Part shown: one piece after another, positions 7,504 through 17,775 of the stretch
How positions within the stretch are numbered: position 1 is the stretch's first letter
Layout of the letters: each line of letters starts with the position of its first letter
Assembly (NCBI RefSeq): GCF_014635545.1
Contig: NZ_BMDA01000007.1
Span: forward strand, 80,510-144,509
Direction of reading: 5' to 3'
Source of the DNA: Acinetobacter courvalinii
GTDB taxonomy: Bacteria > Pseudomonadota > Gammaproteobacteria > Pseudomonadales > Moraxellaceae
Length of the DNA stretch: 64,000 nucleotides
Translations under genes and position numbers: made by a program
Notes under the pieces: generated by a model
Told to the model about the DNA's origin: nothing
Databases searched by the model: none
The model's input: the letters and a program-made list of their open reading frames with translations, nothing else

Positions 7504-10314
7504 TTAACTGTCGTGCGCATGCAAGATCAAATGTGCTGCCTGTCTGACCTGTTCAATCGCTGTATTGAGCTCACTGAAACGATGATTGGTTTCACGGATA
7601 AATTGATCATCTGCTTTACGGCGCTCTTTGCGTAAGGTCGAGACAAACTGTTCAAACTCACCTGAGACCTGTTGCAGATTCGGTGTACCGACATAGCGGG
7701 TTGCGCCATACAGACGGTGTAGCACATGCTCGAGCTGTGGAAAATCTTCCATTTCAATCAACTGCTGCATTTCTGCAAGTTCGGTATCGAAACTGTCGAC
7801 CAGCATATTCAACAGGTCTTGCGCCAAATCTTCTTTGTTCGCAGCCAACTGCACGCTTTGTTGCCAGTTCAGAATATGAGGGTCAATGGACTCGACTGGA
7901 CGCTTTTGTTCAATATTGACTGGCTGGGCACTAAAGTTATTCTTGGTCCAGTGTGTCAGGATCTGGATGATCTGTTCCATCTGAATCGGTTTAGTGACAT
8001 AGTCATTCATCCCCACTTTAAGTAACTTCTGCTTTTCATCTGCCAGTGCATGTGCGGTGAGGGCAATGATAGGCAGTTGCATGCCATTATCAAGCGTCGA
8101 TTCTAGAGAGCGGATGGCGCGCGTGGTATCAATCCCTGACATGACCGGCATTTGAATATCCATAAATACCAGATCGAATGGTGGTGATTTTTGCTCGATA
8201 CGCTCCTGAATAATATCAATGGCTTTTTGTCCGCTGAGTGCTTTGGTGGTGGTGACATTGAGTTCACCCAGTAACGCTTCAAGTACAATCAGGTTGGGTA
8301 GATGATCGTCAACGGCCAGAACGTGTAGACCTTGACCATTAAAGTCTTCAGGTTCCTGTTCGAAAATCGGCTGGTTACCGAGCAACTGAACCAGCTCGCG
8401 ACGACTAAGCGGTTGATACAGCGGACGTGCGCGATATTCATTCAGCATATTCGGATCAAGGCTCATCTGGTAACCATACACCGCAAGGTTACCGTGATAA
8501 CGCTGACGAATTTCTTTTAACAGGGCTTCGGTATCGCCGCTATGGTCCACAATCAGCCAGGTGCTTTCCTGCTGATTGAGATGATTTAAACGGCTAAACA
8601 AGTCCAGAATGGATTGGGTTTCGATATGGGAAACCCGATAATTTTCCAGATATGAGCGTAGCACGCTGGCTGTTGCAGGATGGGCCAGATAAGACACCAC
8701 CTGTAAATGGTCAAAATGAGGATGCTCGACAAACTCATCCTGTTCTTCCACTTTAAAGGATGCGGTAAACCAGAAGGTTGAACCTTTCTCTGTGGGTGCA
8801 CGTTCCTGATTATCTTCAAAGCCAATCTGGCCGTGCATCAGGTGTACCAATTGCTTGGAAATGGCCAGACCGAGTCCAGTTCCACCAAATTGACGGGTAA
8901 CCGAAGCATCCCCTTGGGAAAAGGATTCGAATAATTTTTTACGGTCAGTGCCGCTTAAGCCAATGCCGCTGTCCTGGACGCTGAAATGCAATAAACATTG
9001 TCCAATTTCATCATCTTCCATCCGTACCCGCACGATAATCTCACCGTCAGGGGTGAACTTGATCGCATTGGAAATCAGGTTGGTCAGAATCTGTTTGAAA
9101 CGTAACGCATCACCAACCACATGTTGTGGAATGTTTTCAGCATAATAGAAGGCCATATTGATATGCTTTTGTGCCGCCAGCGGCGAGAGCATATCCATCA
9201 CATCAAAGATGGCTTCTTCAAGATCAAACGGGGCGGTTTCGAGTTCCAGTTTACCTGCATCAATTTTAGAAAAGTCCAGTACATCATTAATCAGTGCCAA
9301 TAAATGCGCTGAGGATTTTCGAATGGTTTGCAGATACAGGTTCTGTTCATTGCTCAGGTTTTGCTGACGTAGCAACAAATGAATAAAGCCATCAATACTG
9401 TTGAGTGGCGTTCTGAGCTCATGACTGATATTGGCTAGGAAAACCGACTTGGACTGATTGGATGAAATCGCCTGGTCACGCGCCTGACGATAGGTAATGT
9501 TTTGAACTTCCAATGTATCCAGAGTCCGACGTAAATCTTCTTCGGTCTGTTCGGTATGTTCTTTCAATTCGAGAAAGCTAAAGTGCAGGCGTTTGACGAC
9601 GTTGGCAATGTCACGCTGTAGTAAACGCAGTTCACCGGTACTGTTCACCACAATGTGCTGATCGAGGGTGTCGGCATTGAGTCGTTGCATCTGCATACGA
9701 ATCTCGTAGATCGGGGCCAGCCAGCGACGGGAGAACACATTCAGGCAGAACAGTAAAATCAGGATGGTCAATAAACCAGTGACCACCAATGAAAGTAAGA
9801 CTTTATAGCGGGCCAGTTCCAGTGGTTGATTGTCCAGTTCAATCATCAGCCAGACGGAATCAGGATTGCCGCTGTCCAGTTTTGCACCGTAAATATTATT
9901 GTGGTTATGCGAAATCGGGCCGAAAAAATTACTGTTATTGGGGAAGTTAGGCCAGAAGCGGTTGTTTTGATAACCGACACTTAAATAGGTCTGTCCTTTA
10001 TTATCAATCAGCACGGCACGTTGTAAATTCTTTTCATCAAACATTTTTTGCATGATGTTTTGCGCGCGGTCATATTGATCGGGCTGCTCTTGCACCAGCT
10101 TTAATAAATCATTCGCGGTTTGATGATAGCGTGCCAGAATCGCCGAGGCATCTGAGCGCTGTTGCTGTTTGGCTGAGTTAGTGGTTTCGGCTAAAACCCA
10201 GAGAATTCCTACACTTGTCAAAATTGCAATTGGCACAAGAATCAGTGCAATCAACTGCCCATAAGCATGATTGAGGCGTAAACGTTTCGATATGGTCTTA
10301 TTGAAATTTGACAT
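7504..10314 (-). CDS. gacS: Hybrid sensor histidine kinase GacS/BarA
   Basis: A 936-residue hybrid kinase with the full GacS layout. There is one membrane segment near residues 20-42, a periplasmic loop, a second segment near 178-200, then a HAMP linker and coiled coil. The dimerisation domain holds His298 in FLANISHELRTPLN, followed by the ATPase domain with GTGLGLAISKQL. A degenerate receiver-like stretch precedes the true receiver domain with Asp719 in FMDIQMPVMSG. The C-terminal HPt domain has His866 in HRLYGATRYVG. In relatives it phosphorylates GacA, which controls small regulatory RNAs, virulence, motility and catabolism. No gacA lies in this window. It diverges from cysM, a neighbour also seen in Pseudomonas. 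Confidence 0.93.
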   Translation of the reverse strand: MSNFNKTISKRLRLNHAYGQLIALILVPIAILTSVGILWVLAETTNSAKQQQRSDASAILARYHQTANDLLKLVQEQPDQYDRAQNIMQKMFDEKNLQRAVLIDNKGQTYLSVGYQNNRFWPNFPNNSNFFGPISHNHNNIYGAKLDSGNPDSVWLMIELDNQPLELARYKVLLSLVVTGLLTILILLFCLNVFSRRWLAPIYEIRMQMQRLNADTLDQHIVVNSTGELRLLQRDIANVVKRLHFSFLELKEHTEQTEEDLRRTLDTLEVQNITYRQARDQAISSNQSKSVFLANISHELRTPLNSIDGFIHLLLRQQNLSNEQNLYLQTIRKSSAHLLALINDVLDFSKIDAGKLELETAPFDLEEAIFDVMDMLSPLAAQKHINMAFYYAENIPQHVVGDALRFKQILTNLISNAIKFTPDGEIIVRVRMEDDEIGQCLLHFSVQDSGIGLSGTDRKKLFESFSQGDASVTRQFGGTGLGLAISKQLVHLMHGQIGFEDNQERAPTEKGSTFWFTASFKVEEQDEFVEHPHFDHLQVVSYLAHPATASVLRSYLENYRVSHIETQSILDLFSRLNHLNQQESTWLIVDHSGDTEALLKEIRQRYHGNLAVYGYQMSLDPNMLNEYRARPLYQPLSRRELVQLLGNQPIFEQEPEDFNGQGLHVLAVDDHLPNLIVLEALLGELNVTTTKALSGQKAIDIIQERIEQKSPPFDLVFMDIQMPVMSGIDTTRAIRSLESTLDNGMQLPIIALTAHALADEKQKLLKVGMNDYVTKPIQMEQIIQILTHWTKNNFSAQPVNIEQKRPVESIDPHILNWQQSVQLAANKEDLAQDLLNMLVDSFDTELAEMQQLIEMEDFPQLEHVLHRLYGATRYVGTPNLQQVSGEFEQFVSTLRKERRKADDQFIRETNHRFSELNTAIEQVRQAAHLILHAHDS

Positions 10315-10463
10315 AGTTCGGTCAGATTTATCATTCTGCGCAATATCTTAGCATGCTTTCTGATAAGCGCAGCGATCTGCTTGCCAATAAAAAGCAGAGT
10401 GAAATGGTGCAGTATTTCTGTTTTTTTCATACAATAGTCGCCACCTTAATATCGGTGTCGATC

Positions 10464-11393
10464 ATGACGAATACGCAAACTGATTTTTTAGCAGATGAAT
10501 TTTTACTGGATGAGTATGTCGGTAAAACCCCTTTAGTACGTTTGCAGCGTTTAGCGTGTCATACCCAGGCCACGGTATTAGCCAAATTAGAAGGTAACAA
10601 TCCGGCAGGTTCGGTCAAGGATCGTCCTGCCTATAACATGATTGTACAGGCCGAAAAACGTGGGCAGATCCAGCCAGGCGATACCTTGATTGAAGCGACC
10701 AGTGGTAATACCGGTATTGCTTTGGCGATGGTTGCGGCCATGCGCGGCTATAAAATGAAGCTGATCATGCCGAACAACATGAGTCAGGAACGTAAAGATG
10801 CCATGCTAGCTTATGGTGCGGAGTTGATTGAAGTGACTCAGCAGCAAGGCATGGAAGGCGCGCGTGACCTGGCGATGCAAATGCAGGCAGAAGGCAAGGG
10901 TTTTGTACTGAACCAGTTTGGTAACCCAGACAATGTTGAAGCGCATTATCTGACCACAGGACCTGAAATCTGGAAGCAAACAGGCGGCAAGATTACTCAT
11001 TTCGTTAGCTCGATGGGCACCACAGGTACGATCATGGGGGTTTCTAAATATTTGAAGGAACAAAACCCTGATATTCAGATTGTCGGTTTACAACCTTCGG
11101 ACGGTTCCAGCATCGCGGGGATTCGCCGTTGGCCTGAAGAATATTTGCCAACCATTTTTGATCGAAGTCGTGTCGACCGTATTATTGATATTCCCCAGAT
11201 TGAAGCAGAAAAAACCATGCGTAAGCTGGCACGTACCGAGGGGATCAGCGCGGGTACTTCTTCTGGTGGTGCAGTTTGGGCATCGGTTAAACTTGCTGAA
11301 GAAACTCCTGATGCCGTGATTGTCTGCATTATCTGCGACCGCGGTGACCGTTATTTATCAACGGGTTTATTTTCAGTTCAAGATGAAGACTAA
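10464..11393 (+). CDS. cysM: Cysteine synthase B (O-acetylserine / thiosulfate sulfhydrylase)
   Basis: A 309-residue PLP-dependent enzyme making cysteine (or S-sulfocysteine) from O-acetylserine and sulfide or thiosulfate. The PLP lysine is in NNPAGSVKDRPA, the substrate loop is EATSGNTGIA, and the phosphate-binding glycine loop is SSMGTTGTIMG. The SSIAGIRRW segment favours CysM over CysK. The ATG at 10464 is chosen because conserved sequence starts there; 37 in-frame upstream codons from 10353 lie in the gacS-cysM promoter region and look non-coding. Confidence 0.93.
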   Translation: MTNTQTDFLADEFLLDEYVGKTPLVRLQRLACHTQATVLAKLEGNNPAGSVKDRPAYNMIVQAEKRGQIQPGDTLIEATSGNTGIALAMVAAMRGYKMKLIMPNNMSQERKDAMLAYGAELIEVTQQQGMEGARDLAMQMQAEGKGFVLNQFGNPDNVEAHYLTTGPEIWKQTGGKITHFVSSMGTTGTIMGVSKYLKEQNPDIQIVGLQPSDGSSIAGIRRWPEEYLPTIFDRSRVDRIIDIPQIEAEKTMRKLARTEGISAGTSSGGAVWASVKLAEETPDAVIVCIICDRGDRYLSTGLFSVQDED

Positions 11394-11408
11394 TCTCCCG
11401 TCGGGCGC

Positions 11409-11417
11409 TGTTATAAT
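11409..11417 (+). promoter_or_regulatory. Extended -10 promoter for exonuclease-rlmD-relA
   Basis: TGTTATAAT matches the extended -10 consensus TGnTATAAT exactly. It lies 16 bases after the cysM stop and about 55 before the exonuclease start. No good -35 is present, as expected for an extended -10 promoter. Confidence 0.5.
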
Positions 11418-11419
11418 GA

Positions 11420-11446
11420 CAGCTCACCCTTGGTTCAAGGGAGCTG
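11420..11446 (+). other. Hairpin after cysM / in the exonuclease leader
   Basis: CAGCTC-A-CCCTTG pairs with CAAGGG-AGCTG around a GTT loop. The trailing TTTC is too weak for a normal intrinsic terminator. It starts almost at the predicted transcription start of the promoter just upstream, so it could be a stabilising 5' leader stem or an inefficient cysM terminator. Confidence 0.45.
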
Positions 11447-11471
11447 TTTCGCTCCGTAAGGGAATTCTGAA

Positions 11472-12293
11472 ATGAATTTACGCTTTCCGATTTTAGTGTT
11501 TGATATTGAGACCCTGACTGATCTCAAGGCCGGGGCACATCTCCATGATCTGGACTTGCCAGCAGCCGATGTAGAACAGGCGCTGACCAAGATTCGCCGC
11601 CAGGAATCAGGTGTAGAATTTCAGCGTCTGCCTTTACATGAGATTGTCTGTATTTCTGGATTATGGATTGATGAAAAAGGCTTTCGCCTGTTTTCATTCA
11701 GTCAGGAGCAGAATAGCGAAGCAGAAATGCTGGCCAAGTTTCTGTCTATTTTTGACAAGAAGCAGCCGACACTGGTGAGCTGGAATGGTTCGCAATTTGA
11801 CTTGCCAGTGATTCTGTTCCGGGCTATGTACCACGGCCTGTCTGCGCCGAGCCTGTTTGATCAGGGCGAAATTGACCAGCAGAAGCGCTACAACAATTAT
11901 CAGAATCGCTATCACCATCGTCATGTTGACCTGATGGATGTGATGGCCATGTTTAATGGTCGTAATTTCCAGAAGCTGGATGATATTGCCTGTTTGCTGG
12001 GTTTTCCGGGCAAACGTGGTGAAGTTGGCTATCGTGTGCCAGACTATGTCCGTACTGAACAATGGTTAAAACTGACCAGTTATTGTGAAGGCGATGTGCT
12101 GAATACATGGCTGGTCTATATCCGCTGGTTGTTGCTAAAAGGTCAGCTCAATCAAAAGGATCATCAACAGTTGATTCAGGCAACGATTGATTATTTACAA
12201 ACTCAAACGCAACAAACTGAATTTTTACAGGTATGGCAACAAACATCGCAATATACTGTATTTACCGCACCCACTTTTGCGCCAAAAAATTAG
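11472..12293 (+). CDS. Predicted 3'-5' exonuclease of the PolB-exonuclease-like family
   Basis: A 273-residue DnaQ-fold protein. The acidic exonuclease motifs are visible: FDIETLTD (Exo I, Asp and Glu), SWNGSQFDLPVI (Exo II), and YCEGDVLNTWLVY (Exo III). The layout matches the stand-alone family related to the proofreading domain of family B polymerases (DNA_pol_B_exo2 type). The nucleic-acid substrate is unknown. It precedes rlmD by nine bases, so the two are co-transcribed, a linkage also seen in Pseudomonas. No polymerase domain is attached. Confidence 0.85.
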   Translation: MNLRFPILVFDIETLTDLKAGAHLHDLDLPAADVEQALTKIRRQESGVEFQRLPLHEIVCISGLWIDEKGFRLFSFSQEQNSEAEMLAKFLSIFDKKQPTLVSWNGSQFDLPVILFRAMYHGLSAPSLFDQGEIDQQKRYNNYQNRYHHRHVDLMDVMAMFNGRNFQKLDDIACLLGFPGKRGEVGYRVPDYVRTEQWLKLTSYCEGDVLNTWLVYIRWLLLKGQLNQKDHQQLIQATIDYLQTQTQQTEFLQVWQQTSQYTVFTAPTFAPKN

Positions 12294-12302
12294 GTTCATC
12301 TT

Positions 12303-13712
12303 TTGAAACACAAAGCGAAACATCGCCCCGCCCAATATCCAACCTATACCTTTCAAATCGAAGCGTTTTCTCATGAAGGGCGCGGCATCGCGCATTATGG
12401 AACGCATCCTGATCATCCTAAAGAAAAGCATGGCAAGAAAGTCTTTATTCGCTATGGTCTCGTCGGTGAAACGGTACAGGCAAAGATTACCAACCAGACT
12501 TCTCGTCTGGAAGAAGCCGACATGATCAAGCTGGAAGGTGAGGCGGCTGAAGGTCGTGTCGATCCGATCTGTCCTCATTTTGGGGTATGTGGTGGCTGTA
12601 GCCTGCAACATATTCATCCTGACCAGCAGATTTTGTTGAAACAGAATGTGTTGAAGTCGCATTTACAACATTTTGCTGGTTTAGAGCCTGAGCAATGGCT
12701 GGCACCGATCCGTTCGGTAAAAACCGATTATCGCCGTCGTGCCCGTATCGGGGTGCGCTATATTGCCAAACAGAACCGTTTGGTGATGGGTTTTCGTGAG
12801 CATCATAGTAATCACCTCACTGCCATCCAGCAGTGCAATGTATTGGATCAAACTTTGTCCGAAAGCTTGCCTGAACTTAGAAAATTACTCGAAAGTCTTA
12901 CAGGCAAAGCCCATATCGGTCATATAGAATTGGCCATGGGCGATACCGAGGTGGCATTGCTGATTCGTCATCTTGATGAATTAAATGTGTCGGATGTCAA
13001 CCAATTACGTCAGTTTACGTTACTCAAGGGATGGCAGTTGTATTTGCAGCCCAAAGGGGCAGAGAGTTTACATCGAGTAGATGATGCTCAGGCACCGATG
13101 CGCTTGCATTACAGTCTGGATGATTTTGCAGTCAAATTTGCATTTTCACCTTTAGACTTTACCCAGGTGAACAGCGCTGTAAATGCACAGATGATTCACT
13201 TGGCATGTGAATTGCTTCAGTTACAGCAAGGGGAGAGAGTGCTTGACCTGTTCTGTGGATTAGGCAATTTCTCGCTCCCGATTGCACGTCGTGTGGGAGA
13301 AACGGGTCAAGTGGTGGGTGTTGAAGCAAGTGATGAGATGGTGCAACGGGCAACTGAAAATGCGAAAGCCAATCAATTGCCACAAGCAATGTTCTTTTCA
13401 CAAGATTTAACAAAAGACTTTTCGCATCATTCTTGGGCGAAACAGGGATTTGATGCATTATTAATTGATCCTCCACGATCAGGTGCGTTTGAAGTCATGC
13501 AATATGTACCTAATTTTGGAGCGAAAAGAATCGTTTATGTATCATGTAACCCATCAACACTGGCAAGGGATGCAGGTGTACTGGCACAATATGGCTATCG
13601 GTTAAAGAAAGCTGCGGTGATGGACATGTTTACGCATACTGAACATGTTGAATCGATTGCCCTGTTTGAGAAAATTGAGAAGCTGGAAAAAATCGAAGAG
13701 ATAAACGATTAA
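12303..13712 (+). CDS. rlmD: 23S rRNA (uracil-1939-C5)-methyltransferase RlmD
   Basis: A 469-residue RNA m5U methyltransferase. An N-terminal TRAM-type beta domain (residues ~15-80) precedes a cysteine cluster [13 protein letters not shown] that binds an iron-sulfur cluster. The SAM-binding motif is [16 protein letters not shown], then LIDPPRSGA, and the catalytic cysteine is in [12 protein letters not shown]. It starts with TTG at 12303; no ATG lies at a plausible position. It sits between the exonuclease and relA (31-base gap with an AGGAGA site), so ribosome modification and the stringent response are genetically linked. Confidence 0.95.
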   Translation: MKHKAKHRPAQYPTYTFQIEAFSHEGRGIAHYGTHPDHPKEKHGKKVFIRYGLVGETVQAKITNQTSRLEEADMIKLEGEAAEGRVDPICPHFGVCGGCSLQHIHPDQQILLKQNVLKSHLQHFAGLEPEQWLAPIRSVKTDYRRRARIGVRYIAKQNRLVMGFREHHSNHLTAIQQCNVLDQTLSESLPELRKLLESLTGKAHIGHIELAMGDTEVALLIRHLDELNVSDVNQLRQFTLLKGWQLYLQPKGAESLHRVDDAQAPMRLHYSLDDFAVKFAFSPLDFTQVNSAVNAQMIHLACELLQLQQGERVLDLFCGLGNFSLPIARRVGETGQVVGVEASDEMVQRATENAKANQLPQAMFFSQDLTKDFSHHSWAKQGFDALLIDPPRSGAFEVMQYVPNFGAKRIVYVSCNPSTLARDAGVLAQYGYRLKKAAVMDMFTHTEHVESIALFEKIEKLEKIEEIND

Positions 13713-13743
13713 AAAATGAGTTACATATCCAGAGGAGAAAGGT

Positions 13744-16047
13744 ATGGTCACAGTACGTGAACAGTTACCTGGACGACTCCAAGAGTTGTCTGAGGAAGCG
13801 ACTGTAGAACATGCCGCTGAAGCGCAAAGTAGTCTGGTCTCCTGGCTAGATCGGGTGCGTGGTATTTTGGATGGGGCTGAGCTGAAACAACTTCAAAAAG
13901 TTGCCGAGCTGACCTTAGCAAAAGAGTTACAAGCGACGGATCATCGTATCAATACCTTTAGTACAGGTATTGGTATGGCGGATATTTTGGCCCATTTGCA
14001 TGTCGACGAAGACACGCTTTCAGCGGCAGTGTTATATCGTAGTGTACGTGAAGGTCTGATTACTTTAGAGGACATTCAACAGCAGTTTGGCGAGCAGGTT
14101 CTGGCTTTGGTAAAAGGCACACTTGCAATGGGTAAACTGTCGGAGTTGATTGAAAAGAATAAGCGTTTAGAAGACCATTTTAATAATAATCAACGTGAAC
14201 ATCTAAACGGCATTTATAAGATGCTGATTTCAGTGACGGAAGATGTTCGGGTTGTGCTGATCAAGCTGGCAGAACGTACCTATGCCTTACGTGAGTTGGC
14301 AACCGCCAGTAAAGAGCGCCAAGAGCGGGTGGCACGTGAGATTCTGACCATTTACTCGCCGCTTGCGCACCGTTTGGGGATTGCCCAGCTCAAATGGGAG
14401 CTGGAGGATCTGGCCTTTCGTTATCTGGCCCCGGAACGCTATAAAGAAATTGCGTCTTTGCTGAACGAAAAGCGTCTGGAGCGTGAGCAATATATTCAGT
14501 TTGTGATTGATAAACTGAAAACCGAATTGGCTGCATATGATATTCAGGCGGAAATCACCGGGCGTGTGAAGCACATTTATTCGATTTATCGAAAAATGAA
14601 AAGCAAGAACCTGAGCTTCGATCAGCTTTATGATATTCGGGCAGTGCGTGTACTGGTCAAGAGCGTTCCAGATTGCTATCACGCTCTGGGCATCGTGCAT
14701 CAGATCTGGCGGCATATTCCGAACCAGTTCGATGACTATGTCACCAATCCGAAAGCCAATGGCTATCGTTCATTGCATACCGCGGTAATTGCTGAGAACA
14801 AGTCATTGGAAGTACAGATTCGTACTTTTGAAATGCATAACGAAGCTGAGCTTGGGGTGTGTTCGCACTTTAACTATAAAGAAGGCGCCAAAAATACCGA
14901 TCATTCCTTTAATGACCGTTTGCATTCATTACGTGCGGTGCTTGAGCATTATCAGGAACGTACTGAAACCACGCCACATGCTGAAGATGAAGAATCGAAC
15001 GGCATTGATCAGATTCAGGATTTTGAGAATTTTGAAAAGATCTATGTGTTTAGCCGTGATGGGGATATCAAGGAATTACCACGTGGTTCCACTGTTCTAG
15101 ACTTTGCCTATCATGTGCACACCGAGGTTGGAAACAAGTGCTATGCGGCACGAGTGAACCAGCGTTATGTGCCTTTAACCTATATGTTAAAGACCGGTGA
15201 GCAGGTTGAGATTTTAACCAAGAAAGATCGTGAACCGAACCGTGACTGGTTGGTGAATTCGCTGGGTTATATCAAGACTGCACGTGCACGTGACAAGTTA
15301 CGTCACTGGTTTAGGCAGCAAGACCGTAGCAAGAATGTCGAAGTCGGGCGTGAGCTACTCACGAAAGAGCTGGCGCGTTTAGCCATCCATCCCAAGAGTA
15401 TTGACCTGAAGGATTATTCATCTCATTTCAACCTGAAATCGGGTGATGATATTCTGGTGGCTTTGGTCAGTGGTGATATCAGCCTGCATGCCCTGATGAA
15501 TCAGGTCAACCGTCAGATGCATCTAGATCAGGATGAACCTGAACTGGTGCTGAAACCGGCGTTAAATCCGCGTGCCAGCCATACGCTATCTGCGCATGGT
15601 ATCCTGATTGATGGACTGGACAATGTCGAGCTGCATATTGCGCAATGTTGTCAGCCAGTACATGGTGAATCGATTGGTGGTTATATCACCTTGAATCGCG
15701 GTGTCAGTATCCATAAGGTGGCATGTCCAGATTACTTGCGCATGACCACACAAGAGCCAGAACGCGCAGTTGAAGCAGACTGGGAAATGCAGCCAACCCG
15801 TGGTCAGAGTGTTCAAATCGTGGTGGAAGCGTATGATCGCCGTGGTTTGCTCAAGGATCTGACCCAGGTGATTTTCTCAGACCAGATCAATATCCGTCAG
15901 GTCAATACCATTTCTGAGGCAGATGGTATTGCCAATATGAAGTTATTGATTGAAGTCAAAGGTTTGGCACAGTTGTCCAGATTGCTGGCTCGTCTGGAGC
16001 AGCAACCCGGGATTATCAGTGCTCGACGTCTGGTTCAAGGCAGTTAA
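13744..16047 (+). CDS. relA: GTP pyrophosphokinase RelA
   Basis: A 767-residue ribosome-associated (p)ppGpp synthetase that answers amino-acid starvation. The N-terminal hydrolase domain is degenerate: the metal-binding HD dyad of SpoT/Rel is missing (the region reads STGIGMADILAHLHVD then AAVLYRSV), marking it as synthetase-only RelA. The synthetase domain follows with GRVKHIYSIYRKM, DIRAVRVLV and NPKANGYRSLHTA. A TGS domain lies near residue 435-500 (YVFSRDGDIKELPRGSTVLD). A cysteine-containing conserved segment (AQCCQPVHGESIGGYIT) and a C-terminal ACT domain complete the usual order. It is preceded by an AGGAGA site and ends at a strong terminator. Confidence 0.96.
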   Translation: MVTVREQLPGRLQELSEEATVEHAAEAQSSLVSWLDRVRGILDGAELKQLQKVAELTLAKELQATDHRINTFSTGIGMADILAHLHVDEDTLSAAVLYRSVREGLITLEDIQQQFGEQVLALVKGTLAMGKLSELIEKNKRLEDHFNNNQREHLNGIYKMLISVTEDVRVVLIKLAERTYALRELATASKERQERVAREILTIYSPLAHRLGIAQLKWELEDLAFRYLAPERYKEIASLLNEKRLEREQYIQFVIDKLKTELAAYDIQAEITGRVKHIYSIYRKMKSKNLSFDQLYDIRAVRVLVKSVPDCYHALGIVHQIWRHIPNQFDDYVTNPKANGYRSLHTAVIAENKSLEVQIRTFEMHNEAELGVCSHFNYKEGAKNTDHSFNDRLHSLRAVLEHYQERTETTPHAEDEESNGIDQIQDFENFEKIYVFSRDGDIKELPRGSTVLDFAYHVHTEVGNKCYAARVNQRYVPLTYMLKTGEQVEILTKKDREPNRDWLVNSLGYIKTARARDKLRHWFRQQDRSKNVEVGRELLTKELARLAIHPKSIDLKDYSSHFNLKSGDDILVALVSGDISLHALMNQVNRQMHLDQDEPELVLKPALNPRASHTLSAHGILIDGLDNVELHIAQCCQPVHGESIGGYITLNRGVSIHKVACPDYLRMTTQEPERAVEADWEMQPTRGQSVQIVVEAYDRRGLLKDLTQVIFSDQINIRQVNTISEADGIANMKLLIEVKGLAQLSRLLARLEQQPGIISARRLVQGS

Positions 16048-16058
16048 GCTGGCCAACG

Positions 16059-16089
16059 TAAAAAGCTGCATTTCGATGCAGCTTTTTTA
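16059..16089. terminator. Bidirectional terminator between relA and an SDR gene
   Basis: Stem AAAAGCTGCAT / ATGCAGCTTTT around TTCG, flanked by A- and T-runs. It lies between convergent genes ending at 16047 and 16093. Confidence 0.9.
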
Positions 16090-16092
16090 TGC

Positions 16093-16866
16093 CTAACGTT
16101 TGGATAAAAACAGATTGGTCCAGCGATTCAGGAACTGCGGACTAAGGCTGGATAACTGATAGAGCAGTCTGGTTTTTATGCCGACAGGCGTATGGGGCGG
16201 GAGCAAGGCATGATCTTTGTGTTGTGCCAAATCTAGAACCTGTTTTGCGACATCGGCAGGAGTCAAATCTACCCCAATATTCTGGATACTGCCTGCATCC
16301 ATGTTTTTTACCATGTTGGTTTGTACAAATAAGGGCATCACATCCAGAACACGGATTTTATATTTCTGCCATTCTACATCCAGAGCCTCGGTTAAACCGC
16401 GCACCGCAAATTTACTGGCGGAGTAAGACGCCAGATCAGCTTGACCATAAATCGCTGAGGCAGAGGAAAGGTTGATGACACGGGCAAAATCGGCCTGTTG
16501 CAGGTGTGCTAACGCGGCATGACAGCCATTGAGCATGCCTTTGAGATTGATATCAATAATGCGGTGATGTGATTGAATATCCGTATTTTCAAATGGTCCT
16601 GAGTAAAGAATGCCAGCATTGTTAATGAGCAGGTTAAGTTCACCAGCCCAGTGAGTAAATTCCTGCAATGCAGTTTGCCATTGTTGGTAATTGCTGACAT
16701 CCAGATAACCGGCTTTGGCATGTATGCCCAGTTCTGCAGCTAAAGCCTGTGCTTGCTGTTGATTGATATCATAGATTCCCACTTTGAAACCTTGCTGGTA
16801 GAAGAGGCGGGCGATTTCAGCACCAATGCCTTGTGCAGCCCCACTAATAAAAACACTCTGTTGCAT
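16093..16866 (-). CDS. SDR family oxidoreductase
   Basis: A 257-residue classical SDR. The cofactor loop is SGAAQGIGAEIA, followed by NNAG, the serine strand INLSSASAIYG, and Tyr-x3-Lys in YSASKFAVRGL. The Asp after the second strand (YDINQQQ) suggests NAD(H) preference. A basic, hydrophobic C-terminal tail (near TRLLYQLSSLSPQFLNRW) could associate with the membrane. The substrate is unknown. It diverges from mazG over about 100 bases. Confidence 0.85.
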   Translation of the reverse strand: MQQSVFISGAAQGIGAEIARLFYQQGFKVGIYDINQQQAQALAAELGIHAKAGYLDVSNYQQWQTALQEFTHWAGELNLLINNAGILYSGPFENTDIQSHHRIIDINLKGMLNGCHAALAHLQQADFARVINLSSASAIYGQADLASYSASKFAVRGLTEALDVEWQKYKIRVLDVMPLFVQTNMVKNMDAGSIQNIGVDLTPADVAKQVLDLAQHKDHALLPPHTPVGIKTRLLYQLSSLSPQFLNRWTNLFLSKR

Positions 16867-16968
16867 TGCCTTCCCTTGCTTTATATTGATAGTTTTTGCG
16901 TGCGTGTATATTACGCATAAGCGTATTCGGGCTGCAACACGTTGCTTCGATCAAGTGTGGAGATCATC

Positions 16969-17775
16969 ATGGAAAAGTTATTGGCAATCATGCAAGAGTT
17001 AAGACAAAAGTGTCCATGGGATCAACAGCAAACACCAGAAAGCTTAACCCGTTATGCCATTGAAGAAGCTTATGAAGTTGAGGCAGCAATTCGCTCGGGG
17101 GACATCGACGAAATCCGCAATGAACTGGGTGATTTATTGTTGCAAGTGGTATTCCAGTCACAAATGTTTGATGAAAAAGGATTATTTAATTTTCAGGATG
17201 TGGTAAATGCAATCAGTGAAAAATTAATCCGCCGTCATCCCCATGTTTTTGAGGCGGAAAAATATCAAAATTTGAGTGCTGAGCAAGTCAGTGCATTATG
17301 GAAACAGATCAAACAACAGGAAAAACAGGGTAAAGTACAGTCTCGGTTAGATGAGATCAAGCATGCACCTGCACTGGTACAGGCGCATGAAATTCAAAAA
17401 AAGGCAGCGCAACTGGGTTTTGATTTTGAATGTGTTGAAGACGCTTATGGCAAACTGGATGAGGAGCTCGAAGAGTTACAACAGGCGATCAACAGCCACA
17501 ATAGCGATGATATTCAGGAAGAGTTTGGAGATTGCTTATTCTCTCTGATCAATGTGGGACGAAAGCTTGGCGTGTCGAGTGAGAGCGCCTTGTTGGCGAC
17601 GATCCATAAATTTAGAAGCCGTTTTGCTTTTATTGAGCAGCAGGCACAACAACAACACAAAGACTTGCAAGACATGAGTTTGGCTGAAATGGATGAGCTC
17701 TGGGAGCAAGCAAAACGACAATTAAAAGCTCAGGAGAGCAACCATGATATTGCAGCAAGTATGCCGCAAACATAA
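16969..17775 (+). CDS. mazG: Nucleoside triphosphate pyrophosphohydrolase MazG
   Basis: A 268-residue protein with two tandem MazG domains. The first carries CPWDQQQTPESL and the metal-binding EEAYEVEAAI with ELGDLLLQVVFQS; the second carries DELEELQQAI and EEFGDCLFSLINVGR. MazG hydrolyses NTPs to NMP and pyrophosphate, clearing abnormal nucleotides, and in E. coli lowers ppGpp. Its closeness to relA here is therefore notable. The ATG at 16969 has GGAG six bases upstream; an ATG at 16942 would add nine unlikely residues. Its last 32 bases overlap the next gene. Confidence 0.94.
   Translation: MEKLLAIMQELRQKCPWDQQQTPESLTRYAIEEAYEVEAAIRSGDIDEIRNELGDLLLQVVFQSQMFDEKGLFNFQDVVNAISEKLIRRHPHVFEAEKYQNLSAEQVSALWKQIKQQEKQGKVQSRLDEIKHAPALVQAHEIQKKAAQLGFDFECVEDAYGKLDEELEELQQAINSHNSDDIQEEFGDCLFSLINVGRKLGVSSESALLATIHKFRSRFAFIEQQAQQQHKDLQDMSLAEMDELWEQAKRQLKAQESNHDIAASMPQT

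Noticed and set aside
10353-10463. N-terminal extension of cysM
   Set aside because: The 37 extra codons occupy the gacS-cysM promoter region and have no family similarity.
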